Shown here in pieces: positions 1-7,302 of a stretch of DNA of 14,246 nt (position 1 is its first letter; every line of letters begins with the position of its first letter). The DNA is from Bacillota bacterium (GTDB lineage: Bacteria > Bacillota > Desulfitobacteriia > Desulfitobacteriales > Desulfitobacteriaceae), in the NCBI GenBank assembly GCA_023390635.1, contig JAEWCM010000204.1, positions 1 through 14,246 on the forward strand, in the 5' to 3' direction. The position numbers were made by a program, and so were the translations under genes. The notes under the pieces were generated by a model. It had not been told where the DNA came from. It did no database searches and was given only the letters and a program-made list of their open reading frames with translations.

Positions 1-861
1 ACCAACAATCTTAACATAATCCAATCCTGCCTGGTCCAGCAGCTTCCGCGCTGCACAGGAAAGATAAGTTAAATCACCGCTATCGATCCTGATCCCCTTC
101 AGCCTATATCCTCTTTGTTCCAGCTCATGCCCCACAATGATAGCATTAGGCACTCCCAGCTTCAGCACATTGTACGTATCCACCAATAAAACGCAGTTAT
201 CGGGAAAGGTTCGGGCATAAGCCCTGAATGCCTCCAGCTCTGTAGGAAAGGAAAGCACCCAACTATGGGCATGGGTGCCGGAAACCGGAATGCCAAACAT
301 TTGTCCTGCCAGAACATTAGATGTGGAATGACACCCTCCGATATAAGCCGCTCTGGCTCCGTAAATTCCTGCATCAGGGCCCTGAGCTCTGCGCAGGCCG
401 AATTCCATGATACTCCCACCTCCGGCAGCGAAAACCACCCTGGCAGCTTTCGTGGCAATTAATGTTTGGAAGTTAATCATATTAAGCATGGCTGTTTCGA
501 TTAACTGTGCTTCAAAAATCCTTCCTTTGACCCGGATGATCGGTTCATAGGGAAAAACCACCGTTCCTTCGGGGATGGCATCAATATCACCGGTAAAATG
601 AAAATCACGGAGCCGCTCTAAAAATTCCTCATCAAAGATCTTTAGACTGCGAAGATAGTCAATATCTTCGGGCTCAAATTTTAATTCTTTGACATATTGG
701 ATGACCTGTTCCAATCCTGCAGCAATGGCATATCCACTGTTAGGGGGCAATTCCCGGAAAAACAGATCAAAAACCACTTCTTTATCCGGTGTCTGATTAT
801 GAGTATAACCATACATCATAGTAAATTGATAAAGATCAGTAAGCATGGTCAAGTTACGCAT
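1..861 (-). CDS. pncB: Nicotinate phosphoribosyltransferase, N-terminal 287 codons (runs off left edge)
   Basis: Makes nicotinate mononucleotide from nicotinate and PRPP with ATP, the entry step of the Preiss-Handler NAD salvage pathway in the cytoplasm. My translation begins MRNLTMLTDLYQFTMMYGY, the typical family start. It then shows EFGLRRAQGPDAG (about residue 150), GTHAHSWV (about 195; family members carry the phosphorylated histidine in this motif), LLVDTYN and IRIDSGDL (about 245). These are hallmark motifs of the family, whose members are usually about 480 residues, so roughly 60% is visible. I chose the ATG at 861 because GAGGG lies 5 bases upstream; an in-frame ATG at 873 has its AGGA only 2 bases away. 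The gene is downstream of argH on the same strand, but a terminator and 355 noncoding bases separate them, so it is probably an independent unit. The identification is secure. Confidence 0.96.
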   Translation of the reverse strand, partial: MRNLTMLTDLYQFTMMYGYTHNQTPDKEVVFDLFFRELPPNSGYAIAAGLEQVIQYVKELKFEPEDIDYLRSLKIFDEEFLERLRDFHFTGDIDAIPEGTVVFPYEPIIRVKGRIFEAQLIETAMLNMINFQTLIATKAARVVFAAGGGSIMEFGLRRAQGPDAGIYGARAAYIGGCHSTSNVLAGQMFGIPVSGTHAHSWVLSFPTELEAFRAYARTFPDNCVLLVDTYNVLKLGVPNAIIVGHELEQRGYRLKGIRIDSGDLTYLSCAARKLLDQAGLDYVKIVG

Positions 862-902
862 ACTATCCCTCATTTCCTGTGCCAAAATTCCTTCTTCTTC
901 CT

Positions 903-931
903 ATGGTAGCACTTGATTTCCCTCTAAACAA
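903..931 (-). promoter_or_regulatory. Candidate pncB promoter (extended -10)
   Basis: On the minus strand, TTGTTT (931-926) is followed after 17 bases by TACCAT (908-903), with TG one base before the -10, an extended -10 arrangement. Initiation near 896 would give a leader of about 35 bases before the ATG at 861. The hexamers match consensus only moderately, so this is a weak call. Other promoters could lie inside the DnaA-box array further upstream. Confidence 0.3.
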
Positions 932-1001
932 GGTAAACCCTTTTTCAGCAGAGCTTGATGGCTCCTTTCATCAGCCTCACTTATTAGCAGCATTACGCAA
1001 A

Positions 1002-1128
1002 TTATTCACAGTTTTTATGAATCTATCCGCAACCTATCCACCAGAAAACCTACTTATACAGCAATTATCCCGTAGTTATCCACAAAGTTATCCACACTAT
1101 ACACAGTTTTTATACATAGAGTGTATAA
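1002..1128. promoter_or_regulatory. Array of DnaA-box-like 9-mers between argH and pncB
   Basis: Three perfect TTATNCACA boxes lie on the plus strand: TTATTCACA at 1002-1010 and TTATCCACA at 1076-1084 and 1088-1096. One-mismatch versions are CTATACACA (1097-1105), TTATACATA (1110-1118) and, on the minus strand, TTATACACT (1128-1120). Weaker same-strand copies are CTATCCGCA (1023), CTATCCACC (1034), TTATACAGC (1054) and TTATCCCGT (1065). Start positions step by 21, 11, 20, 11, 11, 12, 9 and 13 bases, close to multiples of one helical turn, with 2-base gaps at several junctions. TTATNCACA is the established bacterial DnaA box. The array sits in the 862-1216 intergenic gap, which otherwise holds only the argH terminator and a weak pncB promoter; I see no gene there. 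Its role (DnaA titration, control of pncB, or other) is inference. Confidence 0.75.
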
Positions 1129-1135
1129 TGCACAT

Positions 1136-1182
1136 AAAAAGTGGGATACAGAAATGAGCTTTACCCCATACCCGTATCCCAT
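1136..1182 (-). terminator. Rho-independent terminator of the argFGH operon
   Basis: Reading the minus strand after argH, TGGGATAC (1181-1174) pairs perfectly with GTATCCCA (1149-1142) across a 24-base loop. The stem is followed at once by C and five T residues (1140-1136). The loop is long for an intrinsic terminator, but stem, U-tract and position 35 bases past the argH stop codon all fit. Confidence 0.65.
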
Positions 1183-1216
1183 ATTCTGCTTACTATATTT
1201 ATTGAATTTTATATTT

Positions 1217-2599
1217 TTAGTTGTACAAGTCCTCTAAAATCTTTTGACTTTGCTCAATACTCTCCAATACTGCTTCCGGAGCCGGTCCACCAGGAACCTT
1301 TCTGGCCAAAACACAATTCTCCACCGTAATGGAAGAAAACAGATCTTCCTCAAAAACAGGGGATATTTCCCTATACTGCGCAAGGGTCATATCTTCCAGC
1401 CCATAACCGGCCTTAGAGCAATGGAGCACAATTTTACCAACGATTTCATGGGCTTCCCGGAAAGGAACACCCTTCTTAGCCAGATAATCGGCCAGGTCAG
1501 TGGCATTGGTAAATCCCTGTTTTGCGCCTTCTGCCATGACATCCTTATTAACCCTCATGGTTTTCAGCATCGGTTCCATCACAAGCAGGGATTTATTGAC
1601 CGTGTCCAGAGCGTCAAATACCCCTTCCTTATCTTCCTGCATATCCTTATTATACGCCAAGGGCAGTCCTTTCATCACTGTGAGAAGCCCCATCAGATCA
1701 CCATACACCCGGCCTGTTTTTCCTCTCACCAGCTCGGCCACATCAGGATTTTTTTTCTGAGGCATGATACTCGAACCGGTAGCATAGCCGTCATCAATTA
1801 CAACAAAGCGGAATTCCCCGCTTGACCATAACACCAGTTCCTCACACAAACGGCTTAAATGCATCATAATAATAGAAGCATCTGCCAAAAACTCCAGAGC
1901 AAAATCCCTATCACTGACTCCGTCCATACTATTCAACGTAATTCCATCAAACCCCAGTTCAGCGGCAACTCCCGCCCGGTCCAAAGGAAAGGTCGTTCCA
2001 GCCAGTGCACCTGAACCAAGAGGAGAATAATTCAGCCGCTTTCTTGCATCTTTTAGCCGTCCTAAATCGCGGAGAAACATCTGTACATACGCCATCAGAT
2101 GATGAGCAAATGTCACAGGCTGACCCTTTTGCAGATGGGTATATCCGGGCATTATTGTGTTGAGATGTTCTTTAGCCAGATCCAGCAAAGTGCGAATAAA
2201 TCCGCCTAGACGCTCACTTGTATGGTCGATTCCATCACGTAGATAAAGGCGCAGGTCTAAGGCTACCTGGTCATTGCGGCTCCGCGCTGTGTGCAGTTTT
2301 TTCCCCACTGTACCGATTTTTTCAGTCAGCAGTTTCTCCACATTCATGTGGATATCTTCTGCTCCTACTTCAAAATGGGCTTGGCCTGCTTCAATTTCCG
2401 CCAATATACTTTCCAGACCGCTCACAATCTTTTGCCCTTCCTCTGAATTCAGGACCCCAATTCTGCCCAGCATTCGAGCATGAGCAATACTCCCGATAAT
2501 ATCCTGCCTGTAAAGGCGCTGATCAAAGGAAATGGAAGAGTGAAAATCTTCCACCAATGCATCTGTCCCTTTTTCAAATCTTCCGCCCCATAGTTTCAT
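1217..2599 (-). CDS. argH: Argininosuccinate lyase
   Basis: Cleaves argininosuccinate to arginine and fumarate, the last step of arginine synthesis, in the cytoplasm. The 460-residue protein has the family length. The superfamily signature GSSIMPQKKNPD is at 275-286 and carries the catalytic serine loop. HTARSRNDQ is at 103-111, and GYTHLQ at 152-157 contains the expected catalytic histidine (His155). The start is ATG with GGAG 9 bases upstream. It is the last gene of argF-argG-argH, about 108 bases after argG. That gap holds a strong hairpin at 2630-2655 which may lower or stabilise argH expression. A terminator follows the gene. The assignment is firm. Confidence 0.98.
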   Translation of the reverse strand: MKLWGGRFEKGTDALVEDFHSSISFDQRLYRQDIIGSIAHARMLGRIGVLNSEEGQKIVSGLESILAEIEAGQAHFEVGAEDIHMNVEKLLTEKIGTVGKKLHTARSRNDQVALDLRLYLRDGIDHTSERLGGFIRTLLDLAKEHLNTIMPGYTHLQKGQPVTFAHHLMAYVQMFLRDLGRLKDARKRLNYSPLGSGALAGTTFPLDRAGVAAELGFDGITLNSMDGVSDRDFALEFLADASIIMMHLSRLCEELVLWSSGEFRFVVIDDGYATGSSIMPQKKNPDVAELVRGKTGRVYGDLMGLLTVMKGLPLAYNKDMQEDKEGVFDALDTVNKSLLVMEPMLKTMRVNKDVMAEGAKQGFTNATDLADYLAKKGVPFREAHEIVGKIVLHCSKAGYGLEDMTLAQYREISPVFEEDLFSSITVENCVLARKVPGGPAPEAVLESIEQSQKILEDLYN

Positions 2600-2629
2600 A
2601 CCCGTTTCTCCTTCTTCCTGTTCTTATAA

Positions 2630-2655
2630 GGAAAGCGCCATCTTCGGCGCTTTCC
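2630..2655 (-). repeat. Perfect 10-bp hairpin in the argG-argH gap
   Basis: GGAAAGCGCC (2630-2639) and GGCGCTTTCC (2646-2655) form a perfect GC-rich stem with a 6-base loop. On the transcribed minus strand the stem is followed by TTATAAG, not a real U-tract, so it looks more like an RNA processing or stability element, or a leaky terminator, than a full stop. It lies about 30 bases before the argH start. Confidence 0.6.
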
Positions 2656-2707
2656 CCCTCTCATCGATTTTCTCAGCAAGAGTCATCATTCAATCCGCTT
2701 CACGAAC

Positions 2708-3913
2708 CTAGCGCAAACCGGCCTTTTCTTCCATTAGGGCTCTAACTTTCAGCGGCAGTCCAAAAAGATTAATAAAACCAGTAGCATCATTTTGATTGTA
2801 AACATTGTCTTCGCCAAAGGTCACAAATTCTTCATTGTATAAAGAATAAGGAGATTTGGCGCCTGCTGGAGTACAATTTCCTTTATACAATTTCAGTCGG
2901 ACCGTACCGGTAACATTCTTCTGAGTTACATCAACAAAGGCATCCAACGCTTCCCTTAAAGGGCAATACCACATACCATCGTAAACCATTTCCGCATATT
3001 TGAGAGCAATCTGCTCCTTGTAATGAAGGGTCTGCCGGTCCAAAGTCAATTGCTCCAAATACTGGTGCCCCGCATAAAGAATCGTGCCTCCCGGTGTTTC
3101 ATAAACTCCTCTGGATTTCATTCCCACCAGGCGGTTTTCAACCATATCCACAATCCCGACACCGTTTTTGCCACCCAACTCATTCAGCTTCTCCAGCATA
3201 GCTACCGGAGGAAGTTTTTCACCGTTAAGTGCCACAGGAATACCCTGTTCAAACTCCAATTCAATGTATTCAGGTTTGTCCGGAGCTTTTTCTGGAGATA
3301 CACCGAGCAGATAAAGATCAGACATGGGTTCGTTCCATGGATCTTCCAGATCTCCCCCTTCATGGCTCAAATGCCACAAATTCCGGTCCATGCTATAAGG
3401 GCGAGCCTTAGTCACAGGAACGGGAATTCCCCTGGCCTGAGCATAATCAATGGCATCTTCACGGGAGCGAATATTCCATTCGCGCCAAGGAGCGACGATC
3501 TGTAAATTGGGGTTTAATGCCTTTACCGCTAATTCAAAACGCACTTGATCATTGCCCTTGCCTGTAGCACCGTGAGCAACAGCCACGGCCCCTTCCTTTT
3601 TGGCAATTTCCACTAGTCTTCTGGCAATCAACGGCCGGGCAAAGGAAGTGCCCAATAAATATTTCCCTTCATAGACTGCCCCTGCTTTCAGGGTAGGATA
3701 AATAAATTCAGTTAAAAATTCTTCCCGCAAATCTTCAATATAAAGCTTAGTTGCTCCACTTTTCAGAGCCTTTTCATGCAAGGGCTCGAGCTCTTCTCCC
3801 TGCCCTAAATCAGCAGCCATTGCAATCACTTCATAACCGTAATTTTCCTTCAACCAGGGAATAATGATGGAGGTATCCAGACCTCCTGAATATGCTAATA
3901 CCACTTTTGCCAT
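2708..3913 (-). CDS. argG: Argininosuccinate synthase
   Basis: Joins citrulline and aspartate with ATP to make argininosuccinate, releasing AMP and pyrophosphate. The 401-residue protein has the standard bacterial length. The N-terminal ATP-binding PP-loop AYSGGLDTS is at 7-15, GATGKGNDQVRFE at 115-127, and the YSMDRNLWHLSHEGG segment begins near 173; all are typical of the family. The ATG start is preceded by a perfect AGGAGG (3927-3922) at 8 bases. It is the middle gene of argFGH, with 32 bases separating it from the argF stop, so it is cotranscribed from the ArgR-type promoter ahead of argF. Nothing is truncated or unusual in the protein. Confidence 0.98.
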   Translation of the reverse strand: MAKVVLAYSGGLDTSIIIPWLKENYGYEVIAMAADLGQGEELEPLHEKALKSGATKLYIEDLREEFLTEFIYPTLKAGAVYEGKYLLGTSFARPLIARRLVEIAKKEGAVAVAHGATGKGNDQVRFELAVKALNPNLQIVAPWREWNIRSREDAIDYAQARGIPVPVTKARPYSMDRNLWHLSHEGGDLEDPWNEPMSDLYLLGVSPEKAPDKPEYIELEFEQGIPVALNGEKLPPVAMLEKLNELGGKNGVGIVDMVENRLVGMKSRGVYETPGGTILYAGHQYLEQLTLDRQTLHYKEQIALKYAEMVYDGMWYCPLREALDAFVDVTQKNVTGTVRLKLYKGNCTPAGAKSPYSLYNEEFVTFGEDNVYNQNDATGFINLFGLPLKVRALMEEKAGLR

Positions 3914-3945
3914 ATCTTTATCCTCCTATTCTATCAATGCCACCA

Positions 3946-4893
3946 TTACAGCAACATAGCCATAACTGCTTTTTGAGCATGAAGCCGGTTTTCCGCCTCA
4001 TCAAATATAACCGATTGAGGGCCGTCAATGACCTCAGCCGTAATTTCTTCTCCCCGGTGTGCAGGTAAGCAATGAAGAACAATCGCGTTCGGGTCAGCCA
4101 CCTTCATTGTATTGCTATTAATCTGGTAATTGCCTAACGCTGCCTTTCTGACGGCGAATTCTTCTTCCTGCCCCATACTGGCCCAAACATCAGTGTAGAG
4201 CACATCTGCTCCCTTGGCTGCCTCTAAAGGATCTTCAATCACTTCCACCAAACCACCATTTAATTGGGCTGCTGCCTGAGCCTGCTTTAATATCTCCGGG
4301 TCTGGCTGATAACCTGAAGGAGCGCTGATCACGACATGCATCCCCATTATAGCCCCGCCATTCATCAGGGAGTGAGCCATATTGTTTCCATCTCCGATAT
4401 AAGTTAATTTCAAACCAGCCAATCTTCCCTTATGTTCCTTGATCGTTAATAAGTCGGCCAGAACCTGGCAAGGATGAAGAAGATCAGTCAGCCCGTTAAT
4501 CACCGGAATAGTCGCGAAATTAGCCAATTCAATTACTTCCTGGTGACTAAACGTACGAATCATGATCCCATCCACCATCCGGGAAAGCACTTGAGCCGTG
4601 TCACTGATACTTTCTCCCCGACCTAACTGTATATCTCTTCCACTCAGAAAGAGTGCATGCCCACCCAGTTGGTACATTCCCACTTCAAAGGATACCCTGG
4701 TACGCGTGGAAGACTTTGTAAATATCATACCTAACGTTTTTCCCTTTAGAATAGGATGAGCGATCCCTGCCTTTTGCATCGCCTTTAAATCTTCGGCTAC
4801 ACTTAATAAAGTATAAAGTTCTTCTTGTGTATAATCAAGCAGTGATAGAAAATCCCGACCTTGAAAAAGCTCTTTTTTATCTAACCCTATCAT
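3946..4893 (-). CDS. argF: Ornithine carbamoyltransferase
   Basis: Transfers the carbamoyl group of carbamoyl phosphate to ornithine to form citrulline. From the chosen start the protein is 315 residues, normal for the family. STRTR at 62-66 is the carbamoyl-phosphate-binding motif, HPCQ is at 140-143, and HCLPAHRG at 274-281 carries the ornithine-side cysteine. A longer reading frame reaches back to 4977. I reject that start because AGGAGG (4906-4901) is 7 bases before the ATG at 4893, and because the extension would run through the promoter and ARG boxes. It is the first gene of argFGH and is divergent from the membrane-protein gene at 5053. No carAB genes for carbamoyl phosphate are in the window. 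Confidence 0.97.
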   Translation of the reverse strand: MIGLDKKELFQGRDFLSLLDYTQEELYTLLSVAEDLKAMQKAGIAHPILKGKTLGMIFTKSSTRTRVSFEVGMYQLGGHALFLSGRDIQLGRGESISDTAQVLSRMVDGIMIRTFSHQEVIELANFATIPVINGLTDLLHPCQVLADLLTIKEHKGRLAGLKLTYIGDGNNMAHSLMNGGAIMGMHVVISAPSGYQPDPEILKQAQAAAQLNGGLVEVIEDPLEAAKGADVLYTDVWASMGQEEEFAVRKAALGNYQINSNTMKVADPNAIVLHCLPAHRGEEITAEVIDGPQSVIFDEAENRLHAQKAVMAMLL

Positions 4894-4900
4894 TATCCAT

Positions 4901-4906
4901 CCTCCT
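4901..4906 (-). promoter_or_regulatory. Ribosome binding site that fixes the argF start
   Basis: A perfect AGGAGG on the minus strand lies 7 bases before the ATG at 4893. It supports the 315-residue product over the 343-residue open frame, whose upstream ATG at 4977 lies outside the likely transcript. Confidence 0.85.
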
Positions 4907-4924
4907 ATCCGATCAGTGCACTGT

Positions 4925-4962
4925 ATTGAATTATTATACTTTTTATCGCATAAAAATTCAAC
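4925..4962. promoter_or_regulatory. Tandem ARG boxes (ArgR/AhrC operator) at argF
   Basis: Compared with the ArgR consensus core TGAAT-WWWW-ATTCA, box 1 (4925-4942) has core TGAATTATTATACT, matching 5 of 5 and 3 of 5 in the two halves. Box 2 (4945-4962) has core CGCATAAAAATTCA, matching 3 of 5 and 5 of 5. The 18-bp boxes are 2 bases apart, a 20-bp repeat, and cover the -10 and -35 respectively. Paired ARG boxes at this kind of spacing are the known binding arrangement for the ArgR hexamer, so repression by arginine is the expected role. The regulator gene itself is not in the window. Confidence 0.7.
4933..4961 (-). promoter_or_regulatory. Sigma-A promoter of argFGH
   Basis: TTGAAT (4961-4956) and a perfect TATAAT (4938-4933) are separated by exactly 17 bases on the minus strand. 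Transcription would begin near 4926, giving a leader of about 33 bases that includes the argF ribosome binding site. It is one of the best sigma-A matches in the window, and both hexamers fall inside the predicted ARG boxes. Confidence 0.88.
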
Positions 4963-5052
4963 AACTATTGACTTCATATTTTTTCATTTTAAAGAAGGTT
5001 TATTCATAAAGCTTAAAGAAAGTATTTTTATAATTATAAAAGGAGGAAATAT

Positions 5053-5931
5053 ATGAGCTGGTCAGACCGAATTAAACTCTCTTGGAACACCTTTACCCGT
5101 TCTGCAGGCCCTCTTTATGCCTGGACCTTGATTTTCGGAGCCGGAGCAACCGTCGTCATTTTTCTTATGATCTTCGGTACTTTTCTCTCTATCCCGGATA
5201 AACTTCAGACCTTAGAGAATCTGGAATACGGGGTTCCAGGTTACGCTCTCGACAGTGCCACCGAACTTTGGAATTATTTCAGTCCTTTCTTTACTCTCTT
5301 TATTCTCATCTGCATTTTTACTATCATTGCCACCGCAATATTCATGACAGGAAGTTTCCATATCATCCGTAAAGGTTATCAGGACAAGGCAGCCTTCCTT
5401 GATTTCAAATTAAGCGGTTTTGGGCGTCTTCTTTTACTACAATTAATTTATTTCGGAATTTTTCTCCTTTTATCTGTTTTTTGGGGAGTCATTGCTCTTA
5501 TAATAACTTCAAGTGCATCTTTGATCACTTTTACCATTCTCTATTTTATCATTTTTTTAGTCCTCTACATTTTTCTAGCCCCTTGGCTTTCCATTCTTTC
5601 CTTCTATATTGTACACCACAGTGAATGGGCTTTTGGTGAAACCTTGAGTATAAGCTGGCGATTTTTTCGGCGAAATATGGGGACATTGTGGGGGATGCTT
5701 GGGTTTCTAGCTTTAATTAATTTAGGAATACTTGTGTTGCAGGAGATTTCCGTATTCTTGGGCGGAATCGCCTCTCTCCTAGCAGCCCCATTCATAACTG
5801 TAACCATAGGGACTTGGGTTCTTTCTTTGGAAGAACCGGAACCCCCTGTTAATAACAACAGACAAAATCTAATCTTGAAGAAGGTTGACCAGCCTAATAA
5901 TCCGGAAAATTTTCCTCTTAACCCTACTTAA
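5053..5931 (+). CDS. Six-helix membrane protein of unknown function
   Basis: The 292-residue protein is very hydrophobic, with likely membrane segments near 21-46, 78-100, 124-150, 157-186, 212-232 and 236-257. A short charged hydrophilic N-terminus and a proline- and asparagine-rich C-terminal tail from about 260 flank them. There is no signal peptide, nucleotide-binding motif or transporter signature that I recognise, and I assign no function. The general character recalls uncharacterised multi-helix membrane families of Firmicutes, but I cannot name one. The start is supported by AGGAGG just upstream. The gene is the only convincing plus-strand gene here, lying between two arginine operons: divergent from argF and convergent with argD. 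A TATAAT at 5029-5034 is too close to the ribosome binding site to be a convincing promoter, so the true promoter is unclear. Confidence 0.88.
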   Translation: MSWSDRIKLSWNTFTRSAGPLYAWTLIFGAGATVVIFLMIFGTFLSIPDKLQTLENLEYGVPGYALDSATELWNYFSPFFTLFILICIFTIIATAIFMTGSFHIIRKGYQDKAAFLDFKLSGFGRLLLLQLIYFGIFLLLSVFWGVIALIITSSASLITFTILYFIIFLVLYIFLAPWLSILSFYIVHHSEWAFGETLSISWRFFRRNMGTLWGMLGFLALINLGILVLQEISVFLGGIASLLAAPFITVTIGTWVLSLEEPEPPVNNNRQNLILKKVDQPNNPENFPLNPT

Positions 5932-5963
5932 AATCCAATGGATTTTGGCCGATAATAAATTTT

Positions 5964-6025
5964 AAAACACCCCATAGATCAGGGAGAAAACTTTATTCAT
6001 CTACCTGATCCAGATGGGGTGTTTT
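5964..6025. terminator. Bidirectional terminator between the membrane-protein gene and argD
   Basis: AAAACACCCCAT (5964-5975) pairs perfectly with ATGGGGTGTTTT (6014-6025). An inner 7-bp stem, GATCAGG (5977-5983) with CCTGATC (6004-6010), extends it. Because the outer stem begins with A residues and ends with T residues, both strands give a GC-rich stem followed by U residues, so it can end both the plus-strand gene and the argCJBD operon. A smaller 7-bp hairpin with a 3-base loop at 5930-5946 overlaps the plus-strand stop codon. Confidence 0.88.
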
Positions 6026-6050
6026 GTTATATAAAATTCATATTTTTTTC

Positions 6051-7280
6051 TCAGTGTCCAAGCACTACGGCAAAGCTCTTCTTCAGTATGCTCACCGCCT
6101 CGTCAATCTCTTGTTTTCCTACAATCAGCGGAGGCAGAAAGCGCAGTGTGTTTCCTCCCACACAATTGATCAAAAGACCCAGGTTCCGGCATTCTTCCAC
6201 GATCTTCGGGCCAATTTCTCCTACCGGCATCCCGACCATAAACCCAATTCCTCTGACCGGCCCTAATCCATATTCTTTTCCAATCTCATTAAGCTGCTCC
6301 TGAAAATAACGGCTGTTATTCCGGACATTCTCCAAAAAGCCATCAGCCGTCATAATATCCATGACTGCACATCCCGCTGCCGTAGCTAACGGATTGCCAC
6401 CGAAAGTAGCTGCATGATCTCCCGGTTTGAAAGCGTCTGCTGCCTTATCGGTAGCAAGCAGGGCCCCAATAGGAACACCTCCGCCCAGCGCCTTTGCCAT
6501 CGTCATCACATCAGGCTGCACTCCACTCCATTCATAGGCAAACAGCTTACCGGTCCTACCCATACCACACTGGACTTCATCAAAAATCAGCAAAGCTCCG
6601 AATTGGTCACACAGGCTGCGGGCCAACTGCAAAAATTCCGGATCAGCGGGATAAACCCCACCCTCTCCCTGAATCGGCTCAATCAGAACTGCCGCAGTTT
6701 GATCTCCTACTGCTGCTTTAAGTCCTTCTAAATCATTTAACTTCACATAGGAGAAGCCTTCAGGCAAAGGTTCATTTCCTTCCTGATATTTCTTCTGGCC
6801 TGTAGCGGTCAAGGTAGCCAATGTCCGGCCATGAAATGAATTCTCCAAAGAAATGATCTGGTATTTATGCGGTCCGAAGTGCTTCTTAGCATATTTCCGG
6901 GCTAATTTGATCGCTCCTTCATTGGCTTCTCCACCGCTGTTGCAAAAAAATACCTTGTCGGCAAAGGAATGCTCCACCAGTTTCTCAGCTAAAGCCACCT
7001 GGTTAGGAATCCAATAAAGATTGGAAGCATGGAGCATTTTCCCGATTTGCTGCTCCAACACTTTGGTCACCACCGGATGAGCATATCCCAAGGAATTTAC
7101 CGCCAAACCAGTAACAAAATCCAGATAGCGCTTTCCATTCACATCCCAGACCCAGGGTCCCTCTCCTTTTTCTAAGGCAATAGGCAATCGGCCGTAAGTA
7201 TTCATTACTACATCCCGGCCCCTGGCCACAACCTTAGCCATCGCATCTTGTTCCATCTCATTTATATTACTCTCAGCCAT
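6051..7280 (-). CDS. argD: Acetylornithine aminotransferase
   Basis: A PLP-dependent class III aminotransferase that converts N-acetylglutamate semialdehyde and glutamate to N-acetylornithine and 2-oxoglutarate. The 409-residue protein shows NSGGEANEGAIKLARK (114-129), SFHGRTLATLTATGQ (148-162), the cofactor aspartate in FDEVQCGMGRTGK (233-245) and the PLP lysine Lys263 in MAKALGGG. The arginine-cluster context separates it from succinylornithine or 4-aminobutyrate transaminases; some ArgD enzymes also act on succinyl-diaminopimelate, which cannot be judged here. The start is the ATG at 7280, 22 bases after argB, with AAGGGATGAG upstream; an internal ATG at codon 14 is possible. It is the last gene of argCJBD, followed by the bidirectional terminator. 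Confidence 0.96.
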   Translation of the reverse strand: MAESNINEMEQDAMAKVVARGRDVVMNTYGRLPIALEKGEGPWVWDVNGKRYLDFVTGLAVNSLGYAHPVVTKVLEQQIGKMLHASNLYWIPNQVALAEKLVEHSFADKVFFCNSGGEANEGAIKLARKYAKKHFGPHKYQIISLENSFHGRTLATLTATGQKKYQEGNEPLPEGFSYVKLNDLEGLKAAVGDQTAAVLIEPIQGEGGVYPADPEFLQLARSLCDQFGALLIFDEVQCGMGRTGKLFAYEWSGVQPDVMTMAKALGGGVPIGALLATDKAADAFKPGDHAATFGGNPLATAAGCAVMDIMTADGFLENVRNNSRYFQEQLNEIGKEYGLGPVRGIGFMVGMPVGEIGPKIVEECRNLGLLINCVGGNTLRFLPPLIVGKQEIDEAVSILKKSFAVVLGH

Positions 7281-7302
7281 CTTTTCTCATCCCTTCTCTC
7301 GC

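Noticed and set aside
1002..1128. The array as the chromosomal oriC itself
   Set aside because: No dnaA, dnaN or other origin-linked gene is visible, and I see no clear DnaA-trio element or dedicated unwinding region next to the boxes.
1101..1129. Plus-strand promoter with TATAAT at 1124-1129
   Set aside because: No acceptable -35 at the right distance and no plus-strand gene downstream; the bases overlap a minus-strand DnaA-like box.
879..1157. Plus-strand open frame of 92 codons in the argH-pncB gap
   Set aside because: It starts with GTG without a ribosome binding site, and its sequence is explained by the DnaA-box array and noncoding DNA.
1244..1825. Long plus-strand frame of 193 codons opposite argH
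   Set aside because: Shadow of argH; the antisense frame has no ribosome binding site or recognisable protein features.
4894..4977. N-terminal extension of ArgF to an upstream ATG
   Set aside because: The extension covers the promoter and ARG boxes and is unlike the family; AGGAGG before 4893 fixes the start.
5029..5034. TATAAT as the promoter of the membrane-protein gene
   Set aside because: A start 7 bases downstream would fall at the ribosome binding site, and no -35 is recognisable.
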